Positions 6,743 through 13,305 of a DNA stretch of 19,161 nt are shown here, in pieces (positions within the stretch are counted from its first letter, which is position 1; every line of letters starts with the position of its first letter). Source of the DNA: Syntrophomonas sp. UBA4922 (GTDB lineage Bacteria; Bacillota; Syntrophomonadia; Syntrophomonadales; Syntrophomonadaceae); the NCBI GenBank assembly GCA_002398825.1, contig DHBS01000018.1, positions 27,067 through 46,227 on the forward strand, read 5' to 3'. The translations under genes and the position numbers were made by a program. The notes beneath the pieces are model-generated. The model had not been told where the DNA came from, did no database searches, and saw only the letters and a program-made list of their open reading frames with translations.

Positions 6743-7987
6743 GTGAATTCGAGCATGATGGGGAAAGATATGAAAATTTTGCGGGGCCTTAGCGATTATC
6801 CGGGAAGTGCGGCGGTGGTACTGGGGGCTCACATCAATGGCCTGGGCATCATCAGGAGCTTGGGCCGGGAGGGCATCCCGCTGATAGCTATTGATCGTCA
6901 GGCCATGATGGGGCAGTACTCCCGGTTCAGCACCCGGCATATAGTTTTGGAGGACAACCATCCCCGGGAATTCCTGGAAAGCCTGTGCCGATTGGGAAGC
7001 GGACTCGGCCATAAAGCCGTCTTGTATATCACCGATGACAGGTATTTCCGGGTATGCGCCGCGGCAGCGGAAATGCTGGCCGAGCATTTTTATCTTCCTT
7101 TCAATACCCGGATGGGGGAAGCCGCTATAGACAAAGCCTATCAATACAGGATCTGCCGGGAAAACCTCATTTCCTGCCCGCTCACTTTCATCGTCACCAC
7201 AGGTCTTGATGTGGAGAATCTGCTTAAGCAGCGCAATGAGCTGCCTTATCCCCTGATTATCAAGCCGGGCGATCAATCCTGCTCTCTGTCCTTTTCAGCG
7301 GGAAAGCGTTTGTACGAGGTGGAAAACCAGCACAAACTTCTGGAGTTGGCCCCTTTGATAGAGAAAAACCTGCCTCTGCTGGTATGTGAGGTAATACCGG
7401 GCGAGCCCCGGGCATTATGGGCCTACAATGCCTACTGCCATCAGCCCGGGGAGGTTGTGGCAGGCTGGACCGCTCAGAAGCTCAGCCAGCGCCCCTACCG
7501 GCACGGCAGCTTCACCATTATGCGCAGCGTTCATAACCCCGAAGTGGCCGAAGCGGGGAAAGCCGCCTTGCGGGCCCTGCAAATCCAAGGGCCGGCCGAG
7601 GTGGAGTTCAAATGGAATCGGCAGCGGGGGTGTTTTCAATATATAGAGACCAACCCCCGGCACATACAGTACAATGGTCTGGGAAGGCTGGCCGGTGTCG
7701 ACCTGGTCTTGGCCCATTATTATGCGGCTGTGGGCGATGAGGATAAACTCCGCAAATGGGCGGGTATGCAGCAATCCGGAGAGGCCTTCATGGTTCTGGC
7801 CGGACAGGAAATGGCCAATGTGGTGCAGCTGCCCGGGCGCATGCAGCGCAGCAAACAGCTGTTCAGCTGTATTTTTAAACCGCGGCGCATGTGGGCTATT
7901 CATGATTGGGAAGATCTGGGGCCTTCGCTGTATTATCTGCAATATCTTTTGAAAAAGGGCTGGAGAAAAAATACCGGGCAGGGTTGA
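6743..7987 (+). CDS. ATP-grasp carboxylate-amine ligase-like protein (copy 1)
   Basis: A 414-residue protein from GTG 6743. The in-frame ATG at 6770, preceded by GGGGAAAG, is an equally likely start. The N-terminal Rossmann-like pre-ATP-grasp domain starts with VVLGAHINGLGIIRSL. The ATP-grasp core includes LPYPLIIKPGDQS with Lys174, VCEVIPGEPRALW, and the metal-binding end EVEFKW...YIETNPR. Such enzymes join a carboxylate to an amine through an acyl phosphate. Overall layout resembles D-aspartate ligase and related peptide-bond-forming ligases, but the substrate is not known. The second copy follows after 162 bp. Both copies end with a similar basic segment (KPRRMWAIHDWEDLGPS here). Confidence 0.8.
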   Translation: MNSSMMGKDMKILRGLSDYPGSAAVVLGAHINGLGIIRSLGREGIPLIAIDRQAMMGQYSRFSTRHIVLEDNHPREFLESLCRLGSGLGHKAVLYITDDRYFRVCAAAAEMLAEHFYLPFNTRMGEAAIDKAYQYRICRENLISCPLTFIVTTGLDVENLLKQRNELPYPLIIKPGDQSCSLSFSAGKRLYEVENQHKLLELAPLIEKNLPLLVCEVIPGEPRALWAYNAYCHQPGEVVAGWTAQKLSQRPYRHGSFTIMRSVHNPEVAEAGKAALRALQIQGPAEVEFKWNRQRGCFQYIETNPRHIQYNGLGRLAGVDLVLAHYYAAVGDEDKLRKWAGMQQSGEAFMVLAGQEMANVVQLPGRMQRSKQLFSCIFKPRRMWAIHDWEDLGPSLYYLQYLLKKGWRKNTGQG

Positions 7988-8149
7988 TTAAAGGAAGCGC
8001 CCACCGGGCGTTAAAACGTATGGCCGGGTTTATTATCAGCGGCCCCATCCACCGACAAGGGCGCCGGGAGGCAAGACCCGCTATAGCTTTTGTATGGCCG
8101 CTGCCCGAAGTCGGGCGACAGAACCTCAATACCTCAAGGAGGGCTTAGT

Positions 8150-9382
8150 TTGCAGATTGCACTACACCCGGTTCTCAAGCAAAACCGTGAAAGTATTGCC
8201 GTTGTGGTAGGATCCCATGTTACCGGCCTGGGAATCATCCGAAACCTGGCGCGGGGCGATGTGCCCGTCCTGCTTCTGGATTATGAGGCCAATCCCGGGG
8301 CTTATTCACGCCATGTCACTCAGGCCTTGATTTTCGATTACCGCCGGGACTGGGAGCAATTTGTTCCACTGTTATGCGCTATCGGGCGCCAGCTCCCCCA
8401 AAAAGCGGTCTTATACCTGACCGACGAGCGCTACTGCCTGCTCTGCGCCCGGGCCTGGCAAGAGCTCAGCCAATACTACCATCTGCCTTTCAACCCGGAA
8501 ACTATCATGGAAAATGTCAGCAAGGCCAGACAGCTGGAGCTTTGCCGGAGTCACGACATACCTATTCCCTGGGTTTTCAATATAAAAAGCCGGCAGGATT
8601 TGGAGAACCTGTCAGACCAGGCTCATGACCTGCCTTACCCTCTGATTATCCGCCCCTTTGACAAATCCGAGTATTTTGATACAGTAGATCCCTTTCGCAT
8701 CCTGCACCTCTACAACCGTCAGGATTTATCAGACCATCAGACCGTACTGGAGCGTGAACTATCGCATGGCCTGGTGGTTGCGGAATATATACCGGGAGGC
8801 CCCCGGGAAAACTGGGGGATGAATGCTTACTGCGACGAAAATTATCAAGTGGTAGCCGCTTATACCCGCACCAAGATAAGCCAGTATCCGTTTCGGGGCG
8901 GCACCGCCACCATTATGGAAGCCCCCTTTAACCAGAGGGTATTTGAGCTGGGAGAAAAGATCTGCCAGGCACTGGAAATCATCGGACCGGCTGCCATAGA
9001 AGTGAAATACGACCGTCGCGATGATCAATATAAATATGTGGAGACCAATTTCCGCTATCCGCGCAGCGGCTCAATGTCACTGCAGGCCGGGGTTTTGGTG
9101 CCCTTGATCCACTATTATCACATCACCGGGCAGCACGACCGGCTTAAAGGGCTCAGGAAAGTGCAGCAGGAAGATTCCGGTTACTATATCGAGGCCCTGT
9201 GGGAGTGGATGAATGTGGTGGAGAACCGCCCCCGGGGCGAACATCTCTTAAGGGTTCTGAAAACGTACCTGGTACCTAAACGTACCTGGGCGGTATGGGA
9301 TTGGCAGGATCCCCGGCCGGGAATGGTATATGGGTGGTGCCTGGCGGGCAAAGCCCTGCATCGCCTGAAATCCAGGTTTTAA
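8150..9382 (+). CDS. ATP-grasp carboxylate-amine ligase-like protein (copy 2)
   Basis: A 410-residue paralogue of the preceding gene. The start is TTG 8150, chosen because AAGGAGG lies 8 nt upstream; the frame runs open to 8090, but that extension has no ribosome site and no match to copy 1. The same landmarks occur in order: VVVGSHVTGLGIIRNL, YSR, LPYPLIIRPFDKSE, AEYIPGGPRENWGMNAYC, IEVKYDRRDD and YVETNFRYPRSG. The ATP-contacting Lys of copy 1 is Arg168 here. The Glu and Asn of the metal site (ETN) are kept. The two may act on successive substrates or as a pair of subunits; this is inference. No terminator is visible after it. Confidence 0.8.
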   Translation: MQIALHPVLKQNRESIAVVVGSHVTGLGIIRNLARGDVPVLLLDYEANPGAYSRHVTQALIFDYRRDWEQFVPLLCAIGRQLPQKAVLYLTDERYCLLCARAWQELSQYYHLPFNPETIMENVSKARQLELCRSHDIPIPWVFNIKSRQDLENLSDQAHDLPYPLIIRPFDKSEYFDTVDPFRILHLYNRQDLSDHQTVLERELSHGLVVAEYIPGGPRENWGMNAYCDENYQVVAAYTRTKISQYPFRGGTATIMEAPFNQRVFELGEKICQALEIIGPAAIEVKYDRRDDQYKYVETNFRYPRSGSMSLQAGVLVPLIHYYHITGQHDRLKGLRKVQQEDSGYYIEALWEWMNVVENRPRGEHLLRVLKTYLVPKRTWAVWDWQDPRPGMVYGWCLAGKALHRLKSRF

Positions 9383-9700
9383 TGCGATGAGAGCCTATGC
9401 CTCGTCAAGCGGCTGCCAATGTGCCGCGCAACCAGCAGGCGTTAAAGCCAATTAGGATCTGGCTGCAAACTGCGGATAAAAACGGGGACGAGTCTGCATC
9501 ATATAAGTGAGGAAAAACCATGCGCGAATGCTGGCAATCGCGGCCTGATTATTCCATAATGTGATTAGCTGAGGCCAACGCCCGGCCAGGATGACCCGGA
9601 GCAACCGCTCTGACAAGTCCGTCAAGCCAATAGCTGGCCGATCATTCTAAACCAAGACTGATAGGCAAAAAACATTTTCGCGACAGAAAGGAGAATTTTA
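9383..9700 (+). other. Non-coding stretch, no feature recognised
   Basis: I see no convincing gene, RNA or strong hairpin here. A 14-codon frame (ATG at 9518 to TGA) follows a purine stretch GTGAGGAAAAA but has no other support. A promoter for the small gene at 9701 should lie in the AT-richer end (9640-9690), though I cannot place clear hexamers. Confidence 0.5.
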
Positions 9701-9880
9701 ATGGACAATCTGGAAAAGGTCTGGCAGGCTTTTGAAAAGGCGGGGGAGCCGCTGAATTCCAAAGCCGTAGTCGACGTCACCGGGCTGGACAAAAAAGAAG
9801 TGGATAAGCTCATCAAAAAACTGAAAGACACCGGCAAATTGGAATCCCCCAAGCGCTGCTTCTATCAGCCCAAAGCCTAA
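9701..9880 (+). CDS. Small helix-turn-helix-like protein (59 residues)
   Basis: A short gene beginning with ATG after a good site (AAAGGAGAA, 6 nt spacing). The protein starts MDNLEKVWQAFEKAGEPLNS and ends SPKRCFYQPKA. The middle, SKAVVDVTGLDKKEVDKLIK, has the pattern of a helix-turn-helix: a helix, the turn TGLD, then a recognition helix KKEVDKLIKKLKDTGKL, followed by a short wing. This resembles the minimal winged-helix of MarR/ArsR-type domains without dimerisation helices. It may bind DNA or act as a protein module. The single Cys near the end could be redox- or metal-sensitive. It is alone on its transcript, and the 11-bp hairpin at 9919-9944 follows. Confidence 0.7.
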   Translation: MDNLEKVWQAFEKAGEPLNSKAVVDVTGLDKKEVDKLIKKLKDTGKLESPKRCFYQPKA

Positions 9881-9912
9881 ATGGCGTACGGGAGGACGTT
9901 TCCCGATACCAT

Positions 9913-9944
9913 CAAAAAACTGCGCCGGCTGAAGCCGGCGCAGT
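9913..9944 (-). terminator. Strong (probably bidirectional) terminator hairpin
   Basis: ACTGCGCCGGC and GCCGGCGCAGT pair perfectly (11 bp) around a TGAA loop at 9919-9944. On the minus strand a run of six T follows directly, so it best serves the secreted-protein gene ending at 9989. On the plus strand the run is short (TTTG), which still may end the 59-residue gene. Confidence 0.85.
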
Positions 9945-9988
9945 TTGTGGCAGGTAAACTAGATTTTTGAGGCAACGGGTCAGTATAA

Positions 9989-10786
9989 CTAAACGCCGTC
10001 GCTAGTCTGGGTAGGGTTCATGGGGCAGCCTTTGCCTCCGCGTCCCAGGCCTTTGCCCTGAGAATCATGAGCCGGGCAGATCTGATCAGCTTGCTCCTGG
10101 GTCAAGGTGCCGTTGTTGATCAGCTCCTGCAGAGGGTTCTGTTTTTGCGCTAAGTTAGCCTTCATATAAGCTAAGCGTTCCTCTTTGCTCATGTTTTTGA
10201 TTTTCTCAAATTCAGCCTGGCGCTGCTGCCAATTAGCCTGCAAGGCTGCCAGGGCGGCATCAGCCTGAGCCTGGGTTATGGCGCCTTGTTTGACAAGTTC
10301 CGCCAACCGAGTCTGCAGGGCGGCTTCCCGGCTTTGCTGCTTTTGGGCCCCCAATGCATCTCCAATGGCCTGAGCCTGTTCCTGAGTGATTACCTTATCG
10401 GCAACCGCTTTATCCAGGAAACCCTGTCTTGCGGGCTGCTCGTTGCGCAGGGCCTGTCTTTGTTCCGGAGTCAGGTTTTTCATCTGCTCTCTCTGGGCCT
10501 GGCGCTGTTCAGCCTGGGTTTTCAGATAGGCGGCTAAGCCATCGGCCTGTTCCCGGGTGAGGACATTGTCGGCCACCAGTTTGTCCAGGACGGTTTGTAA
10601 AGCCGCACTCCGCGCAGCCGGATCCGCCTTCACTGTCATTTTCCCGCCTCGACAGGCCGCAAACGGTCCGGACTGAGTATCCGCCGCATCGCTGCCGGCT
10701 GCCAGAGCCAATCCGCCCGAGGCCATCAGGAAAATGCCGACAAGTGCAGCTGCCAGCCATCGGTTAAAGCGTTTCTTTTCTTCCAT
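9989..10786 (-). CDS. Secreted repeat protein with LTxEQA motifs (YckD/DUF2680-like), target of the adjacent two-component system
   Basis: A 265-residue exported protein. A signal peptide is clear: basic start EEKKRFNRW, hydrophobic core LAAALVGIFLMASGGLALA, cleavage near ALAAG-SDA. The mature part is rich in Gln, Ala, Glu and Lys and mostly helical. It holds four similar units, each with LxxLVxxxxLTxEQAD: NVLTREQAD, KVITQEQAQ, GAITQAQAD and GTLTQEQAD. Between them lie Spy/CpxP-reminiscent segments such as NLTPEQRQALRN. This resembles DUF2680/YckD repeats; homology to CpxP is only an analogy. The start is the second ATG of the cluster, 6 nt after AAGGAAGG. It is divergent from the response regulator, and 11-bp repeats cover its promoter, suggesting direct activation. 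Confidence 0.7.
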   Translation of the reverse strand: MEEKKRFNRWLAAALVGIFLMASGGLALAAGSDAADTQSGPFAACRGGKMTVKADPAARSAALQTVLDKLVADNVLTREQADGLAAYLKTQAEQRQAQREQMKNLTPEQRQALRNEQPARQGFLDKAVADKVITQEQAQAIGDALGAQKQQSREAALQTRLAELVKQGAITQAQADAALAALQANWQQRQAEFEKIKNMSKEERLAYMKANLAQKQNPLQELINNGTLTQEQADQICPAHDSQGKGLGRGGKGCPMNPTQTSDGV

Positions 10787-10810
10787 TCCATCCTTCCTTT
10801 CCTTAAAAAT

Positions 10811-10831
10811 TGATCATTTTCAAAATGATCA
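10811..10831. repeat. Perfect palindrome in the leader of the secreted-protein gene
   Basis: TGATCATTTT and AAAATGATCA are perfect 10-bp arms around a single C. It lies about 5 to 10 bp downstream of the inferred minus-strand -10 (10837-10842), near the transcription start. It could be an operator, with a Fur-like AT-rich look, or an mRNA 5' hairpin. Confidence 0.6.
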
Positions 10832-10836
10832 CTTGT

Positions 10837-10883
10837 AGTATATCCGGCTCAGGTGAACAAAAGGTGAACAACAGGTGAAAATT
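10837..10883 (-). promoter_or_regulatory. Activator-type promoter with three 11-bp direct repeats
   Basis: AGGTGAA occurs at 10851, 10862 and 10873, exactly 11 bp apart; the first two copies extend to AGGTGAACA. Eleven-bp tandem sites are the known binding pattern of OmpR/PhoB-family dimers. On the minus strand a good -10, TATACT (10842-10837), stands 8 bp after the last repeat, and the -35 position shows no consensus but lies within the repeats. This is the layout of PhoB-type class II activation. The likely regulator is the adjacent response regulator, and the target is the secreted repeat protein. Confidence 0.65.
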
Positions 10884-10920
10884 ATTTGGCAGGCCTAACA
10901 CTATTTAGCGGCAGAAGTTT

Positions 10921-10982
10921 TTGAAATTTAAGCCTGAATAGGCTATAAAATAGGGAAGAGGGCTGTTCACCGAATGTTCACA
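10921..10982 (+). promoter_or_regulatory. Promoter of the two-component operon with two inverted copies of the repeat
   Basis: TTGAAA (10921-10926) and TATAAA (10944-10949) are separated by exactly 17 bp, a good housekeeping sigma promoter. Just downstream, TGTTCAC occurs at 10964 and 10975, again 11 bp apart. It is the reverse complement of the GTGAACA core seen upstream. A site at the expected start region would favour repression or fine-tuned autoregulation. Confidence 0.65.
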
Positions 10983-11051
10983 ACCCGATACTACAATAAT
11001 AATGATGGATGGTCTTAATCATTTGCCAATAGCATTGAAGGGATAATTTTC

Positions 11052-11723
11052 ATGAAAAAAATCCTTATCGCTGACGATGAAACCCGTATCCGCCGCTTGG
11101 TGGCCGATTTTCTGCGCAAGGAAGGCTTTGCTCCCCTGGAAGCGGGCGACGGCCGGGAGGCTCTGGAAATTGTCGAAACCCACTGCGATCTGGCCCTGGC
11201 TATACTGGACGTGATGATGCCGGAATGCGACGGCTGGACAGTATGCCGCGAAATTCGCAAAGCATCCCATTTGCCGGTGATCATGCTCACCGCCCGCAGC
11301 CAGGAATCGGACGAATTGTTCGGATTTGAGCTGGGGGCTGACGAATATATCACCAAGCCTTTCAGCCCGCAGGTTCTGGTGGCCCGCGTGCAGGCCCTGC
11401 TGCGGCGCAGCGGGCGGCAGTCCCAAAAAGCCCTTGCCCTGAACGGCCTGGAGATCGATGAGGGCGCCCGTTTGGTAAAGGTTGAGGGGGAGCGTATCCA
11501 TCTCAGCCCCAAAGAATATGAACTCCTGTTTTATTTGGCCTGCAACCAGGGCATAGCTCTGAGCCGCGATCAAATCCTCAATGCGGTCTGGGATTACAAT
11601 TTCTTCGGCGATGTGCGCACCGTTGACACCCACATCAAGAAACTGCGTTTGAAACTGGGCGACAAAGGGGACTGCATTCAGACCGTGCGCGGCCTGGGCT
11701 ACCGCTTCGAGGTTAAACCATGA
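11052..11723 (+). CDS. OmpR/PhoB-family response regulator
   Basis: A 223-residue two-component transcription factor. The receiver domain (1-115) has the acidic pocket at Asp8-Asp9, the phosphoacceptor Asp53 in AILDVMMP, Thr80 and Lys102 in ITKPF. The DNA-binding domain (about 125-223) is the OmpR winged helix, with LSPKEYELLFYLACNQG, SRDQILNAVW and TVDTHIKKLRLKLG, ending with the wing VRGLGYRFE. All key residues are present. Its stop overlaps the kinase start by 4 bp (ATGA), so the two are translationally coupled. The 11-bp repeats upstream are its likely binding sites, for itself and the divergent gene. Confidence 0.95.
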   Translation: MKKILIADDETRIRRLVADFLRKEGFAPLEAGDGREALEIVETHCDLALAILDVMMPECDGWTVCREIRKASHLPVIMLTARSQESDELFGFELGADEYITKPFSPQVLVARVQALLRRSGRQSQKALALNGLEIDEGARLVKVEGERIHLSPKEYELLFYLACNQGIALSRDQILNAVWDYNFFGDVRTVDTHIKKLRLKLGDKGDCIQTVRGLGYRFEVKP

Positions 11724-13168
11724 AAAATTCCATCCAATCCAAACTATTTATCGGACTGGGATTGGTGATCCTGTTCTTTGTGCTGTTCTCCATATTTTTA
11801 AACAACAATTATCTGGAAAAGTACTATTTGAATCAGAAGCTGAGTTTGCTGGATTCCACCGCCGGGCTTATCGATAAGCAATATAAAGGCCTTCCCGAAG
11901 ATATCCTGCTGGCCCTGGAAGGGGCTGAAAACACCGCCAGTGTCAATGTCATCATCCTGGACAGCCGCCTGCAGGTCAAATACCTCTCCCTGTCCAGGCG
12001 CAATCCCACGCAGCGCAACGAACTCAGCCTGGCTACCATAGCGGAGCGCTACGATGAGCTGACCGAGTACGGCAGCTTCAACCTGATCACCCGCGACCTC
12101 CGCCTCAATGATGATTTTCTGAATCTGGTCTATCTCCTCAACAACCGGGACATTCTGGTCTTGAGCACCCCTCTGGCGGCTATTCAGGCCAATGCCGCGG
12201 TGGCCAACCGTTTTTTCCTGTACACCGGGGCGGTCACACTATTGCTGGGCAGCCTGGCGGCATTCCTGTTTGCCCGGCGCTTTACCCAGCCTATTCTGGA
12301 AATGAACCGCATCGCCCAGGACATGACCCGCCTCGACTTCAGCCGAAAGGTGGAGGTCAAGAGCCAGGATGAACTGGGGGAACTGGGGCACAGCCTCAAT
12401 TCCCTGTCCGAGCAGCTCAACCGTTCCATATCAGAACTGCAGGGCGCCAACGCCCGCCTGCAGGAAGAGGTGGAGCGGGAGCGCCAGATAGACGAGATGC
12501 GCAAAGAATTCATCTCCAATGTCTCCCATGAGCTGAAAACCCCGATCTCCTTGATACAGGGCTATGCCGAGGGGCTAAAGCTGAATGTGGCCGAAGATGA
12601 AAACAGCAAGAATTTCTACTGTGAGGTGATCATGGATGAGGCCGTCAAGATGGATAAACTGGTGCGAGAGCTTTTGGAACTCTCCCAGATGGAATCGGGG
12701 GGGTTTAAATTGGAGAAAGCGGAGTTCGACCTGACCGGACTTCTGGAACTGGTAATGGCCAAATACGAACCGCGCCTGGCGGAAATGGGAATCAAGGCCA
12801 GTCTGGAATGGGCCCCAACCCTTAAGGTCAATGCCGATATGACTCGCACCGAACAGGTTCTGGTGAATTATATCAACAATGCCTTAAACCACATCAACGG
12901 GGAAAAACAACTGCGGATCGGAGTTGTGCCCAGAGGGGACAAATACCGGGTTACGGTTTTCAATTCAGGTCCTGATATACCCGAGGAGGCTCTTCCCAAG
13001 CTGTTCACCAGCTTCTATAAAGTGGATAAAGCCCGCACCCGCGCCTATGGCGGCACCGGCCTGGGACTGGCGGTGGTCAGGGCTATTCAAGAACTCGACC
13101 ACAATCTCTACGGGGTGGAAAACCAGCCCGGCGGAGTGCAATTCTGGTTCGAACTTGATCCCGCCTAA
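11720..13168 (+). CDS. Sensor histidine kinase (HAMP, HisKA, HATPase_c)
   Basis: A 482-residue membrane kinase. Transmembrane helix 1 is at about residues 9-27 and helix 2 at about 165-185, giving an extracytoplasmic sensor of about 135 residues. That sensor has no recognised ligand motif. A HAMP linker (about 186-240) and a coiled coil lead to the HisKA domain, with His270 in NVSHELKTP. The ATPase domain has the N box YINNALNHI, and the G box GGTGLGLAVV. The sequence suggests a normal bifunctional kinase/phosphatase. It is translated with the regulator by a 4-bp overlap. The sensor domain faces the same compartment as the divergent secreted protein, so that protein could modulate the kinase as CpxP does for CpxA; this is only an analogy. 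Confidence 0.95.
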   Translation: MKNSIQSKLFIGLGLVILFFVLFSIFLNNNYLEKYYLNQKLSLLDSTAGLIDKQYKGLPEDILLALEGAENTASVNVIILDSRLQVKYLSLSRRNPTQRNELSLATIAERYDELTEYGSFNLITRDLRLNDDFLNLVYLLNNRDILVLSTPLAAIQANAAVANRFFLYTGAVTLLLGSLAAFLFARRFTQPILEMNRIAQDMTRLDFSRKVEVKSQDELGELGHSLNSLSEQLNRSISELQGANARLQEEVERERQIDEMRKEFISNVSHELKTPISLIQGYAEGLKLNVAEDENSKNFYCEVIMDEAVKMDKLVRELLELSQMESGGFKLEKAEFDLTGLLELVMAKYEPRLAEMGIKASLEWAPTLKVNADMTRTEQVLVNYINNALNHINGEKQLRIGVVPRGDKYRVTVFNSGPDIPEEALPKLFTSFYKVDKARTRAYGGTGLGLAVVRAIQELDHNLYGVENQPGGVQFWFELDPA

Positions 13169-13216
13169 AGAAACGGCCCCATATCCTGCCATGATTGCCA
13201 TTCGCTACCCGCGGCA

Positions 13217-13256
13217 GTTCAAATCGGTATATAATATACATAATATGGATTTGAAC
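13217..13256. promoter_or_regulatory. Wide inverted repeat around a -10-like element before the WYL gene
   Basis: GTTCAAATC (13217-13225) and GATTTGAAC (13248-13256) are perfect 9-bp arms spaced 22 bp apart, about three helical turns from centre to centre. The spacer is AT-rich and contains TATAAT (13230-13235). A -35 is not clear. The site sits 50-90 bp before the WYL gene and could be its autoregulatory operator. Confidence 0.5.
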
Positions 13257-13305
13257 GGAGTAGCCAGGCAATTTCCTGTAACCTCCACAATAGTCCAGGA
13301 AGGGT

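Noticed and set aside
8090..8149. Upstream start for the second ATP-grasp gene
   Set aside because: AAGGAGG before TTG 8150 and the match in length to the first copy favour the later start.
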